A stretch of 61,328 nt of DNA, from assembly GCA_947577075.1 (NCBI GenBank), contig CANPTW010000012.1, positions 1 to 61,328 on the forward strand. Direction: 5' to 3'. The notes beneath the pieces are model-generated. The model worked only from the letters and a program-made list of their open reading frames with translations. It was not told the DNA's origin and searched no databases. Positions 7,631 through 15,870 of this stretch are shown here, in pieces. The position numbers were made by a program, and so were the translations under genes. The DNA is from an uncultured Oscillibacter sp. Its GTDB lineage: Bacteria; Bacillota; Clostridia; Oscillospirales; Oscillospiraceae. Each line of letters opens with the position of its first letter. The first letter of the stretch is position 1.

Positions 7631-9532
7631 ATGAGCCGTCAGGAGGCGGTGTCCCAGTACGCCGGAGCCTTGAAGCAGGGCCGCCGGGCCTATAAGGAAG
7701 CCCTGCTCCGGGGGCGCTATCCCTATCCCCAGGTCCTGGATGAGATCATCAGCGATTCCATGGTGGCGGGCCAGGCGGAGCTGGGAGTCATTGAAATTCC
7801 CATTGAGCAGATCGTGGGCACCAAGACGGCGGGCCGCCGCTCCGCCTTTTCGGCGGATTTCCTGCCCCTGCTGGACCCGGACACGGAGTTTGCCGGGAAG
7901 TGGGTGGCCCTGTGCGAGGCCCATCTGGGGGACGAGGGCATCCGGGACCCCATCCGGTGCTATGAGTACTTCGGCCGCTTCTACGTCCAGGAGGGCAACA
8001 AGCGGGTCAGCGTCCTGCGGAGCTACGGCGCGCCCACGATTCCCGCCTATGTCGTGCGCATGATCCCCGTCTGGACGGAGGACCCGGCGGTGGCGGCCTA
8101 TTACGACTTCATGCAGTCCTTCCCCCTGACGAAGCTGTACCGGACCCGGTTCACCCGGGCGGGGAGCTTCGTCAAGCTCCAAAAGGCCCTGGGCTATGAG
8201 CCGGACCACGTCTGGACGGAGGACGAGCAGCGGCGTTTTGCCGCGGGCTATACGTACTTTCAGGAGCCCTTTTTAAAGCTGGGGGGCGGGGACCTGCCCA
8301 TCACCACGGCGGACGCCATGCTGGTGTGGCTGAAGGTTTACAGCTTCGACGAGCTGATCAGCCTGCCCTCGGCGGAGCTGGCGAAGAGCGTCAAGGCCGT
8401 CTGGGCGGACATCCGGGCCCTGCCGGAGCCCATTTCCGTCTGTACGGATACGCCGGAGGTAAAGGAGAACCATCTCCTTGGCCGCATCTTCAAGCCGAGG
8501 CAGCCCAGCCATTTGAACGTGGCCTTTATCAGCGACCAGCTCCCGGAGCAGAGCGACTGGGCCCGGGCCCACGACCTGGGGCGGGAGTATCTGGAGACGG
8601 TCATGGAAGACCGGGTGGAGACGCAGACCTTCTACGGCGTCCGCCCCGGGGAGGAGGCGGAGGCGGCCATGGAGGAGGCCATCGGGAACGGCGCCCAGCT
8701 GATTTTGTCGATTACGCCGCCGCTGATCGGGGCCTGCCGGAAAACGGCGGCGGCCCATCCGGAGGTCCGGGTGCTGAACTGCTCCGTCTCCATGCCCTAC
8801 GCCGGGGTCCGCACGTATTACAGCCGTATTTACGAGGCCAAATATATCGCCGGGGCCATCGCCGGGGCCCTGAGCCCCAGCGGCCGCATCGGCTATGTGG
8901 CCAGCAACCCCATTTTCGGCGTCCCCGCCAGCATCAACGCCTTCGCCCTGGGGGCCCAGCTCACCAATCCCCGGGCGGAGATCACGCTGCGCTGGTCCTG
9001 CGTGGAGGAGGACGCCATGGACGCCCTGGCCTGGGAGGGAATCTCGCTGATTTCCAACCGGGACATTCCCACGCCGGACCGCATCCGGGAGCCCTGGGGC
9101 CTGTGCCGCATAGAAGACGGGCGGTTTCACTCGGTGGCCTCTCCCTACTGGCACTGGGGAAGCGTGTACACCAATCTGGTCCGCAGCGTGCTGTGCGGCG
9201 GCTGGGAGGCGCTGGGGACCTCGGCGGGACAGGCGGTGAACTACTGGTGGGGCATGGACAGCCGGGCCGTGGACATTCTGCTGGGGGAGGACCTTCCCGC
9301 GGGAATCCGCCGGCTGGCGGATATCCTCCGCCGGGGGATTATCGACGGGACCATCCAGCCCTTCCCGGACGCCACGCCGGAGAAGATCCTGCATATGGAC
9401 ACCCTGGCGGACTGCGTCCATGGGACCATCCCCGGTTATGAGGAGCTGCTGCCCATGGCCCGTTCCCTGGTGCGCCTTCAGGGTGTATACCGGGATGCCA
9501 TTCCCCCGGAAAAGGAGGACCCCATCCTGTGA
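7631..9532 (+). CDS. Cytoplasmic fusion of a ParB-like domain and a BMP-family nucleoside-binding domain
   Basis: 633 aa with no signal peptide, lipobox or membrane helix. Residues 50-150 look like a ParB/Srx fold: IEIPIEQIVG, then a spacer, then VQEGNKRVSVLRSYG where ParB has its GERR box, then a closing strand. Residues 290-530 resemble BMP/PnrA-type basic membrane proteins (NVAFISDQ, GAQLILSITPP, YEAKYIAGAIAG). Normal BMP proteins are exported lipoproteins that bind purine nucleosides for ABC transporters. Here the domain is inside the cell and no permease is nearby. It overlaps the phosphoesterase gene by 4 bases, suggesting a shared task. The function is unknown. Nucleoside or nucleotide sensing is my inference. 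Confidence 0.75.
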   Translation: MSRQEAVSQYAGALKQGRRAYKEALLRGRYPYPQVLDEIISDSMVAGQAELGVIEIPIEQIVGTKTAGRRSAFSADFLPLLDPDTEFAGKWVALCEAHLGDEGIRDPIRCYEYFGRFYVQEGNKRVSVLRSYGAPTIPAYVVRMIPVWTEDPAVAAYYDFMQSFPLTKLYRTRFTRAGSFVKLQKALGYEPDHVWTEDEQRRFAAGYTYFQEPFLKLGGGDLPITTADAMLVWLKVYSFDELISLPSAELAKSVKAVWADIRALPEPISVCTDTPEVKENHLLGRIFKPRQPSHLNVAFISDQLPEQSDWARAHDLGREYLETVMEDRVETQTFYGVRPGEEAEAAMEEAIGNGAQLILSITPPLIGACRKTAAAHPEVRVLNCSVSMPYAGVRTYYSRIYEAKYIAGAIAGALSPSGRIGYVASNPIFGVPASINAFALGAQLTNPRAEITLRWSCVEEDAMDALAWEGISLISNRDIPTPDRIREPWGLCRIEDGRFHSVASPYWHWGSVYTNLVRSVLCGGWEALGTSAGQAVNYWWGMDSRAVDILLGEDLPAGIRRLADILRRGIIDGTIQPFPDATPEKILHMDTLADCVHGTIPGYEELLPMARSLVRLQGVYRDAIPPEKEDPIL

Positions 9533-10134
9533 AGCTGCTGCTGCTGTCCGACAAAGAGAGTGAATATCTCTGGGATTACTACCGGCCGGGCCGCCTGAAG
9601 GACGTCGACGTGATTCTGTCCTGCGGGGATTTGAGCTCGAAGTACCTGAGCTTCCTGGTGACCATGACGGGAAAGCCCCTGCTTTACGTCCACGGGAACC
9701 ACGACAAAACCTATGAGCAGCACCCTCCGGAGGGCTGCGAGTGCATTGAGGACCGCCTGGTCAGCGTCGGGGGCCTGCGCATCCTGGGCCTCGGGGGAAG
9801 CATTTTGTACAGCGGCGGGCCCCATCAGTACACGGAGAGCCAGATGGCCCGCCGCATCCGGCGGCTGCGGTACCGGATCTGGAGAGCGGGCGGCGTGGAC
9901 ATTGTCGTGACCCACTCTCCCATCCAGGGCTATGGCGACGGGGAGGACTACGCCCACCAGGGCTTTGCCAGCCTGCTGGCCTTGGTGGACAAGTACCACC
10001 CCCGCTATCTGATCCACGGCCACGTTCATGTAAACTACGGGTTCCAGATTCCAAGGGTCCTCCACAGGGAGGGGACCACCATCATCAACGCCTATGAGCG
10101 CTATATGCTGGATTTGGACAACCCCCCGGAGTAA
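9529..10134 (+). CDS. Calcineurin-like metallophosphoesterase
   Basis: 201 aa phosphoesterase starting with GTG inside the stop of the upstream gene (GTGA overlap). Metal-site motifs are present: SCGDLSS, YVHGNHD, a THSP histidine and GHVHVNYG. The first motif, normally D-x-H, reads SDKES, so the first metal-binding histidine is replaced. The protein is soluble. Strict overlap with the ParB/BMP fusion suggests that it acts on a ligand or product linked to that protein. The substrate is unknown; phosphodiester, phosphomonoester and nucleotide substrates are all possible. Confidence 0.85.
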   Translation: MKLLLLSDKESEYLWDYYRPGRLKDVDVILSCGDLSSKYLSFLVTMTGKPLLYVHGNHDKTYEQHPPEGCECIEDRLVSVGGLRILGLGGSILYSGGPHQYTESQMARRIRRLRYRIWRAGGVDIVVTHSPIQGYGDGEDYAHQGFASLLALVDKYHPRYLIHGHVHVNYGFQIPRVLHREGTTIINAYERYMLDLDNPPE

Positions 10135-10146
10135 ACGGAAAAAGGC

Positions 10147-10179
10147 GGCCCGGCCGTCCCCCAAAAGAACGGCCGGGCC
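10147..10179. other. GC-rich hairpin after the phosphoesterase gene
   Basis: 11-bp perfect inverted repeat (10147-10157 with 10169-10179). There is no T run on the plus strand, but five T residues follow on the minus strand. It may stabilise or end the plus-strand transcript. Confidence 0.45.
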
Positions 10180-10218
10180 CCCGGCAACGTGGGTTTTCCG
10201 AGCGGTCTTGTGCCGCCC

Positions 10219-10443
10219 AAAAAGATGCATCCGTCAATTCTCACCCAAAACTCGGCCGGAAATCCAGCGAAGCGAATCCCGGCCGAAAGCGAAGAAATTC
10301 CCACCATAGCGCAGTTTTCGGCGGAGCCGGAAACGGAGCGGTGGCGGGAATTTCAGAGCTGTCGTGTGTTGCTGAAAAAGATGCACCTGATGGGGCCCCC
10401 GCCGGAACCCAGCGAAGCGGTTCCGGTGGGGAAGCGAAGAAAA
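10219..10443 (+). repeat. Two degenerate copies of an intergenic repeat
   Basis: Copy A (10219-10297) and copy B (10375-10443) share the same order of short blocks: AAAAAGATGCA, a CCGG-rich arm, CCAGCGAAGCG, a second CCGG-rich arm, then AAGCGAAGAAA. The arms within each copy are partly complementary, so each could fold into a hairpin. A 90-codon frame runs through the region but has no family match I recognise and no convincing ribosome site, so I do not call a gene. Confidence 0.5.
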
Positions 10444-10461
10444 AGCCCGTCCGGCGCATGA

Positions 10462-10501
10462 AAAAAGCCCTAAGGCTTTTTTCATCGCCTTAGGGCTTTT
10501 T
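10462..10501. terminator. Bidirectional terminator between the phosphoesterase gene and tRNA-Gly
   Basis: 15-bp perfect stem (10462-10476 with 10487-10501) beginning with five A and ending with five T, so it terminates in both directions. Confidence 0.9.
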
Positions 10502-10507
10502 CTGAGC

Positions 10508-10581
10508 TGGAGCAGGGTACGGGAATCGAACCCGCCTCCACGGCTTGGGAAGCCGTTGTACTACCGATGTACTAACCCTGC
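10508..10581 (-). tRNA. tRNA-Gly (anticodon CCC)
   Basis: 74-base cloverleaf with the 3' CCA encoded (10508-10510). The acceptor stem is GCAGGGT/ACCCTGC. The anticodon stem is ACGGC/GCCGT around the loop TTCCCAA, giving anticodon CCC. The T arm contains GGTTCGATTCCC. It is transcribed away from the rpsR operon. Confidence 0.97.
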
Positions 10582-10605
10582 CTGTTCAATTGTCGCAACA
10601 CGATC

Positions 10606-10634
10606 ATTATAAACGACCTGCGGGGAAAAATCAA
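10606..10634 (-). promoter_or_regulatory. Promoter for tRNA-Gly
   Basis: On the minus strand: TTGATT (10634-10629), a 17-base spacer and a perfect TATAAT (10611-10606), 24 bases from the mature tRNA 5' end. Confidence 0.75.
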
Positions 10635-10696
10635 GTCCTTTTCCGCCGGAACCTGAAATTTTTTCCTCCCTTTCCGGGACCGCCCCGAAGGAACGC

Positions 10697-10735
10697 CCGG
10701 CCCGCCCCTCTGAGGGAGCGGGCCGGACGGTTTTT
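10697..10735. terminator. Hairpin downstream of rpsR
   Basis: GC-rich stem (10697-10710 with 10712-10726, one bulge) followed by five T on the plus strand. It lies 17 bases beyond the rpsR stop on the minus strand, where no T run follows, so its direction is uncertain. Confidence 0.45.
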
Positions 10736-10742
10736 CGTTCCG

Positions 10743-10994
10743 TCAGTCCGTGACGTAGGGCAGCAGGGCGATCTGACGGGCGCGCTTGATGGCCTCGGTC
10801 AGCTGGCGCTGATGCATGGCACAGGTGCCGGTGGTCCGGCGGGGCAGGATCTTGGCCCGCTCGGAGATGAAGCGGCGCAGCTTCGCCGCGTCCTTGTAAT
10901 CAATGTGCTCGCACTTCTCGGCGCAGAACTGGCAAACCTTGCGGCGCTTGCCCCGCGCCGGGCGGGCGGGCCTGGATTCACGATCAAAAGCCAT
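10743..10994 (-). CDS. rpsR: 30S ribosomal protein S18
   Basis: 83 aa, the usual S18 length. S18 binds S6 on the platform of the small ribosomal subunit. The sequence has a basic N-terminal tail, a cysteine-containing stretch ([15 protein letters not shown]) typical of zinc-type S18 proteins, and the conserved core [19 protein letters not shown]. It is the last gene of the standard rpsF-ssb-rpsR order. An AAGGAGG site precedes the ATG. Confidence 0.98.
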   Translation of the reverse strand: MAFDRESRPARPARGKRRKVCQFCAEKCEHIDYKDAAKLRRFISERAKILPRRTTGTCAMHQRQLTEAIKRARQIALLPYVTD

Positions 10995-11122
10995 GAAATG
11001 GTTCCTCCTTTAAAGAATGGCGTCGAGCCGCCCGAACCGGGCCGCCCGCGGACCTTTCGTCCGTCCTCCGAAAAACGGGGAACGCTTGGCCTGGCTCCGG
11101 GCGGGGGCCCGGACCCATCGGA

Positions 11123-11608
11123 TTAAAACGGCAGCTCGCCGTCCTCCTCGCCGATCTCGGCGAAATCAGACCCTCCCCCAAAACCGGAGGCAGAAGCTCT
11201 GCCGCCCGCGGGAGCCCCGCCGGCAGGGGGAGCCCCGTAAGCGGAGGGCGCTCCATAAGAGGAACCGCCGTACTCGCTTCCGCTGTCCCGTTTGGAGTCC
11301 CCGAAATAGACGTTGTCGGCCACGACTTCGGCGCTTCTGCGCTTTCCGCCCTCCCGGTCGGTCCAATCGCGAATCTGCAGCCGTCCCTCCGCCACGGCCA
11401 TCCGGCCCTTGGAGAAGTACTTGCTGACAAATTCCGCGGTGCTCCGCCAGGCCACCACGTCGATAAAATCCGTCTCCTTCTCGCCGCTCTGGGACTTGAA
11501 GTCCCGGTCCACGGCCAGGGTGAAGGATGTGACGGCGGTGCCGCTCTGGGTGCGGCGCAGCTCGGGGTCACGGGTCAAGCGGCCCATGATGACGATCTTG
11601 TTCAGCAT
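11123..11608 (-). CDS. ssb: Single-stranded DNA-binding protein
   Basis: 161 aa. The N-terminal OB fold covers about residues 1-105 (NKIVIMGRLTRDPELRRT, then DFIDVVAWRSTAEFV). A flexible Gly/Ser/Ala/Pro-rich tail follows. The acidic tip EEDGELPF fits the partner-binding end of SSB. It coats single-stranded DNA in replication and repair. It lies between rpsF and rpsR, the classic Firmicutes arrangement. Confidence 0.98.
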   Translation of the reverse strand: MLNKIVIMGRLTRDPELRRTQSGTAVTSFTLAVDRDFKSQSGEKETDFIDVVAWRSTAEFVSKYFSKGRMAVAEGRLQIRDWTDREGGKRRSAEVVADNVYFGDSKRDSGSEYGGSSYGAPSAYGAPPAGGAPAGGRASASGFGGGSDFAEIGEEDGELPF

Positions 11609-11620
11609 GCGGAGACCTCC

Positions 11621-11917
11621 TTACTCGCCCTTGCAGACGATCAGGGAACGCATGATGCCGTCGGTGATTCCGAGGACGCGGTCCAGCTCCTTGGGGAAGG
11701 ACGGCTCGCTGGTGAAGCTCATCAGCACATAATAGCCGTCGTTTTTATAGTCGATGGGATAGGCGAGACGCCGGGCGCCCCACTCCTCCACCTCGACGGC
11801 GGAGCCGTTCTGCTCAGCCAGGGTCTTGAACTTCGCGACCAGAGCGGCGATGTTCTCCTCCCCCTGTGCAGGGTCGATGATATACACGACCTCGTAATTG
11901 GCAGAAACCTTTGCCAT
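11621..11917 (-). CDS. rpsF: 30S ribosomal protein S6
   Basis: 98 aa, usual length. It begins MAKVSANYEVVYIIDP and contains the S6 core WGARRLAYPIDYKNDGYYVL. The true start is the ATG at 11917, with a perfect AGGAGG 7 bases upstream. The longer frame reaching 11986 runs through the leader. First gene of the rpsF-ssb-rpsR operon. Confidence 0.98.
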   Translation of the reverse strand: MAKVSANYEVVYIIDPAQGEENIAALVAKFKTLAEQNGSAVEVEEWGARRLAYPIDYKNDGYYVLMSFTSEPSFPKELDRVLGITDGIMRSLIVCKGE

Positions 11918-11994
11918 GTTTGCACCTCCTTTTGGACAAATGGCCCTCATTCCTCGATGAGAGCAAGGATATGCCTGCGACTGCAAGCTTACTT

Positions 11995-12022
11995 ATTATA
12001 TCGGAATTTGGGGAAATGTCAA
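11995..12022 (-). promoter_or_regulatory. Strong promoter for rpsF-ssb-rpsR
   Basis: Minus strand TTGACA (12022-12017), a 16-base spacer and TATAAT (12000-11995). The leader to the rpsF start is about 70 bases and contains a short hairpin. I could not confirm the known S6:S18-binding motif in it. Confidence 0.85.
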
Positions 12023-12144
12023 GGAAAAATTTTGGAGGCCGTATTTCTTGACGAGAGAGCTCCAAGATACTCTTCAGGCTCCTTCGGCGAAATGCGCAGA
12101 TGGGCAAGCTGCCCTTAACGGACAGCCACCCCGCAAGCTTGAGC

Positions 12145-12789
12145 TCATGCATGTTTCCTTCGCGTTTTTAACAGATGTATGCAAGATCCAATGCCCATAC
12201 CTAAGAAAGAGAAGATTGCGCCTGCTGGTATCATTTCCAACTGGGGTACATTAAACCTCTCAAAGGCAATCATATTGGAGGCGCTGAAGGTTGTATAATC
12301 AGCGAGCATATACATAATGCCCAGTATAATCGTAAAAACCCATTTCCATTTCCCGCAGTAATCATTTCTTCCAATGACGAAAGAGACGGAAAGGGTCGTG
12401 ACCGGCAGAACAACATACAAAAACATAATCGTGTGCCCGAGTGCATCTCCTTTGCTGAAAAGCCAAAAGGCAGCCAAGGAAATTGTCCATATCCCAAGGT
12501 ATGTTGAAATCAGGATGATCATGGACAATTTTTTTTTGCTTTTTACCGTATTTGTGCTTTCTTCAAGATAATTCAGGTAGCCCTTCTCAGGTGCCCCCTC
12601 CTTCAAAAGATGGTCGAGGCTGACATTGTATAAGCTGCTCATTTTGACGACGCTTACAATATCGGGATATGTCTTTTCGTTCTCCCAATTAGAAATCGTC
12701 TGTCGGGTGACGCCAAGGTATTCTGCAGCTTGCTCTTGTGTAAGATCGGCGTTCTGCCTTGCGGCCTTAATTTTTGCTCCTATTTCCAA
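12145..12789 (-). CDS. XRE-family HTH protein with a membrane domain
   Basis: 214 aa. Residues 1-65 form a Cro/C1-type helix-turn-helix (LTQEQAAEYLGVTRQTISNWEN). Residues 90-205 contain about four hydrophobic helices, so this is a membrane-tethered regulator. The start is probably TTG at 12789: GGAGG ends 7 bases before it, while the in-frame GTG at 12795 is too close. The gene and its flanks are clearly more AT-rich than the surrounding DNA, which suggests acquisition by transfer. The target and signal are unknown; no partner gene adjoins it. Confidence 0.85.
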   Translation of the reverse strand: MEIGAKIKAARQNADLTQEQAAEYLGVTRQTISNWENEKTYPDIVSVVKMSSLYNVSLDHLLKEGAPEKGYLNYLEESTNTVKSKKKLSMIILISTYLGIWTISLAAFWLFSKGDALGHTIMFLYVVLPVTTLSVSFVIGRNDYCGKWKWVFTIILGIMYMLADYTTFSASNMIAFERFNVPQLEMIPAGAIFSFLGMGIGSCIHLLKTRRKHA

Positions 12790-12812
12790 TAGCACACCTC
12801 CATTCTGCGTTT

Positions 12813-12841
12813 ATTCTAAATAAAAACACAGGAAAAGTCCA
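12813..12841 (-). promoter_or_regulatory. Promoter for the XRE/membrane gene
   Basis: Minus strand TGGACT (12841-12836), a 17-base spacer and TAGAAT (12818-12813), about 24 bases before the TTG start. Confidence 0.55.
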
Positions 12842-13060
12842 TCAAATTTCTTTGACAAACGGAGGAATCCAAATCAAAATGATGGTACATTGACGGTTTA
12901 TTTCATTCGGGCCTGTTCACATAAACGAAATGTGCGGAGTTTGGGCCGGCAACGCGAATCCTGAAAAGGAACCTATGGAGGACCGCTCCAAAAGGGAGCG
13001 GGAGGGGGAAATTGCCGCCTGCCGCGGCCGGGGGGGACGCGCCGCGGGGCGGGGAGGCGG

Positions 13061-13095
13061 GAAAACCAGGCGCCCCGGCCTTCCGGCCGGGGCGC
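13061..13095 (-). terminator. Terminator after cysK
   Basis: 11-bp perfect GC stem (13095-13085 with 13080-13070), a 4-base loop and TTTT a few bases later on the minus strand. The remaining 12842-13060 interval is GC-rich and I see no gene in it. Confidence 0.7.
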
Positions 13096-13137
13096 GGGCA
13101 GCCGGCCCTCAAGGGCCGCGGGAATTTCCCCGGCGGT

Positions 13138-14070
13138 TCACTCCGCGAACAGCGGCGTGGAGAGATAGCGGTCGCCGGTATCCGGCAGGAGGGCCACGAT
13201 GGTCCTGCCCTTGTTTTCCGGCCGCCTGGCAAGCTCCATGGCGGCCCAGAGGGCGGCGCCGGAGGAGATGCCCACCAGCACGCCCTCCTTCCGGCCCGCC
13301 AGCTTTCCGGCGGCGAAGGCGTCTTCGTCCTTCACGGCGACGACCTCGTCGTAAATGCCGGCGTTCAGCACCTCGGGGACAAAGCCCGCGCCGATGCCCT
13401 GGATCCCGTGGCTCCCGGCGGTCCCCTTGCTCAGCACCGGGGAGGAGGCGGGCTCCACCGCCACGATCTTCACGGCGGGGTTTTTGCCCTTGAGGTATTC
13501 GCCCACGCCGGTGAGGGTGCCCCCGGTGCCCACGCCGGCCACGAAGACGTCCACCTTGCCGCCGGTGTCCTCCCAGATCTCAGGGCCGGTGGTGTCCCTG
13601 TGGGCGGCGGGATTGGCGGGGTTGACAAACTGGCCGGGGATGAAGGCGCCGGGAATCTCCCGGGCCAGCTCCTCCGCCCTGGCGATGGCCGCCTTCATGC
13701 CCCCGGCCCCGTCGGTGAGGACCAGCTCCGCGCCATAGGCCCGCATGATCTGCCGGCGCTCCATGCTCATGGTTTCCGGCATAACGATGATGACGCGGTA
13801 GCCCCGGGCGGCGGCCACGGAGGCCAGGCCGATGCCCGTATTGCCGGAGGTGGGTTCAATGATGACGGAGCCGGGCTTCAAAAGCCCCCGGGCCTCGGCG
13901 TCGTCGATCATGGCCTTGGCGACGCGGTCCTTGACGGAGCCGGCAGGGTTGAGGTACTCCAGCTTGGCCAGGAGCCGGGCCTCCAGCCGTTCCGCCTGCT
14001 CGATGCGGACCAGCTCCAGAAGCGGTGTCCCGCCGATCAGCTGGTCGGCGGATGTGTAGATTTTGCGCAT
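13138..14070 (-). CDS. cysK: Cysteine synthase A (O-acetylserine sulfhydrylase)
   Basis: 310 aa PLP enzyme, the usual length. It makes cysteine from O-acetylserine and sulfide. The PLP lysine is in [11 protein letters not shown], the substrate loop is [12 protein letters not shown], and the phosphate-binding loop is [12 protein letters not shown]. The gene ends near the expected C-terminus ([13 protein letters not shown]). CAGGAGG precedes the ATG. It lies downstream of a PatB/MalY-type gene on the same strand with a 156-base gap, so sulfur amino acid synthesis and breakdown may be linked. Confidence 0.95.
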   Translation of the reverse strand: MRKIYTSADQLIGGTPLLELVRIEQAERLEARLLAKLEYLNPAGSVKDRVAKAMIDDAEARGLLKPGSVIIEPTSGNTGIGLASVAAARGYRVIIVMPETMSMERRQIMRAYGAELVLTDGAGGMKAAIARAEELAREIPGAFIPGQFVNPANPAAHRDTTGPEIWEDTGGKVDVFVAGVGTGGTLTGVGEYLKGKNPAVKIVAVEPASSPVLSKGTAGSHGIQGIGAGFVPEVLNAGIYDEVVAVKDEDAFAAGKLAGRKEGVLVGISSGAALWAAMELARRPENKGRTIVALLPDTGDRYLSTPLFAE

Positions 14071-14226
14071 GCTTAACGCCTCCTGAACGTTATTTTGGAT
14101 GGGGCCGGACAGCCGCCCGGGACCCGCCCGAGGGAGGGCGCTCCCCGTATACCAATTCGTTTTGCGGGTTTTTCAAAAGCGGGCGGCGGAGCCCTTGGCG
14201 GAAGGCCGCCCGGGACGGGCTCCGGA

Positions 14227-15396
14227 TCAAAGGCGGGCGACGGCGGCCTCCAGCTGCCCCATGGCCTGGGCCAGCACGCTCCGGGGGCAGGCGGCGTTGA
14301 GCCGCATATAGCCGCTCAGGCTTCTTCCAAAGGCGCAGCCCTCGTTCAGGCCCAGCCCCGCCTCGTGGATCATGAAGCGGCGGAGCTCGTGGTTGTCCAG
14401 CCCCAGCTCCCGGCAGTCCAGCCACATGAGATAGGTGGCGTCGGGGGCGTAGGTCCGGATTCTGGGGATGCGTGTTTCGCAGTAGTCCACCACGAAGTCG
14501 AAGTTGGCGGAGATATAGGGGAGGAGCTGCTCCAGCCACTCCTCGCCCTGGGTGAAGGCCGCTTCCATGGCGGCGACGGAAAAGGCGTTGTTCCGGAGGA
14601 TGTCCAGCCCGGCCCAGAAGCGGTCGAACACGGCCTTCATGTGGGGATTGGGGAACACCGCGGTGCTGGCCTGCAGGCCTGCCAGATTAAAGGTCTTGGT
14701 TCCGGAGATGCCGGTAACCACATGAGCGGCGATCTCCGGAGAGAGGGAGGCGGTGGGGATGTGCTTCTTTCCGTGGAAGATGAGGTCGGAGTGGATTTCG
14801 TCGCTGACCACGAGCACATGGTGCTTGAGGCACAGCGCCATCATCCGGCGCAGCTCCTCCTCCGTCCAGACGATGCCCAGGGGGTTGTGGGGGCTGCACA
14901 GGAGAAAGAGGTCCGCCTGCCGGAGCTTTTCCTCAAAGCCGTCCCAGTCCACGCTCCACGTACCGCCGCGCTCCACCAGCGGGCTTTCAAGGACGGTCCG
15001 GCCGGCGGCCTCGGTCATGTCGTAGAACTCCCCATACACGGGGGTCTGGATCAGCACGGCGCCCCCCTGGGGGGTGTAGAGCCGCACCATGGCGGCAAGG
15101 GTCTGGACCACGCCGGGGGAGAAGCTCATCAGGGCCGGGTCAATCTCCCAGCCGTTGCGGCGGCGCTGCCAGCTCCGAATGGCTTCAAAATAGCTGGCGG
15201 GCCGGGCCGTATAGCCCCAGAGGCCCTCTTCAGCCCGGGCCTTCAGGGCATCGATAATGGGCTGGGCGGTCTTGAAGTCCATGTCCGCGATCCACAGGGG
15301 AATCACGTCCTCCCGGCCGAATTTCCTGAGGCGCTCGTCGTATTTGGCGGAGAGATTCCGGCTTCGGTCTATCACCTGGTCAAAATTGTACTGCAT
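14227..15396 (-). CDS. PatB/MalY-type PLP enzyme (cystathionine beta-lyase or aminotransferase)
   Basis: 389 aa fold-type I PLP protein. It has the aminotransferase core features: CSPHNPLGIVW, SDEIHSDLIF, and the PLP lysine in SGTKTFNLAGLQ. The N-terminus (YNFDQVIDR, VIPLWIADMDF) is typical of MalY/PatB, which cleave cystathionine or cysteine to pyruvate, ammonia and a thiol. I prefer the second ATG (15396): GGAAAGGAA abuts the first ATG at 15405 but sits at normal spacing from the second. The neighbouring cysK supports a sulfur role. The exact substrate is not certain. Confidence 0.88.
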   Translation of the reverse strand: MQYNFDQVIDRSRNLSAKYDERLRKFGREDVIPLWIADMDFKTAQPIIDALKARAEEGLWGYTARPASYFEAIRSWQRRRNGWEIDPALMSFSPGVVQTLAAMVRLYTPQGGAVLIQTPVYGEFYDMTEAAGRTVLESPLVERGGTWSVDWDGFEEKLRQADLFLLCSPHNPLGIVWTEEELRRMMALCLKHHVLVVSDEIHSDLIFHGKKHIPTASLSPEIAAHVVTGISGTKTFNLAGLQASTAVFPNPHMKAVFDRFWAGLDILRNNAFSVAAMEAAFTQGEEWLEQLLPYISANFDFVVDYCETRIPRIRTYAPDATYLMWLDCRELGLDNHELRRFMIHEAGLGLNEGCAFGRSLSGYMRLNAACPRSVLAQAMGQLEAAVARL

Positions 15397-15522
15397 CGCT
15401 TCCATTTCCTTTCCAAACAGGCCGCAGGGCGGCGTTTGCCGTTCCGCGCCGGAGAGACGGACCGCCGATCCGCGCCGGGGGCGGTCCTGCGCGCCGGCGG
15501 GGCGCCCTCCCGTTTTTTGACC

Positions 15523-15551
15523 ATTTAACCACGCCCCGGCGGGTTTTGCAA
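15523..15551 (-). promoter_or_regulatory. Possible promoter for the PatB/MalY gene
   Basis: Minus strand TTGCAA (15551-15546), a 17-base spacer and TTAAAT (15528-15523). The leader would be about 110 bases. The rest of the 15406-15805 gap is very GC-rich and holds nothing else I can support. Confidence 0.4.
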
Positions 15552-15805
15552 GGGAAATCTGAAAAACAGGCGGGGCCTTCTCCTTTGCGTGCGAAGCGTT
15601 TTCGCGGCCGGGGGACCGGCGGGAGAGCCTCCGGAGTCCGGCGGCCCCGGGGCCGAAACGCCCGGACCCCGTAAAGGCCGGGGGGAGCGCGGGGGCGGAA
15701 TGGAAAAAACCGGCAGGCGTATTTTTGCCCGGCGGGGGAAAACTCAGGGGGGTGCCCGGAAGCGCCGCAGGTTCGGGCCTCCCCCCGCCGGATTTTCAGA
15801 TGCAC

Positions 15806-15834
15806 TTGATTTGTTCACACTTTCCCTGTAAAAT
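15806..15834 (+). promoter_or_regulatory. Promoter for the 589-residue membrane protein gene
   Basis: TTGATT (15806-15811), a 17-base spacer and TAAAAT (15829-15834), about 35 bases before the ATG. Confidence 0.65.
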
Positions 15835-15870
15835 GCTGTGAAAAGAGGCAAAGAAAGGAGCGGATCCCTC

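Noticed and set aside
10189..10461. 90-codon frame in the gap before tRNA-Gly
   Set aside because: It runs through a degenerate DNA repeat and has no ribosome site or recognisable domain; its internal protein repeats follow from the DNA repeats.
11918..11994. Ribosomal protein S6:S18-binding leader motif
   Set aside because: A short hairpin is present before rpsF, but I could not match the known motif's conserved elements by eye.
15589..15831. 80-codon frame upstream of the 589-residue membrane protein
   Set aside because: Arg/Gly-rich, GC-driven, no ribosome site, and it ends within the promoter of the next gene.
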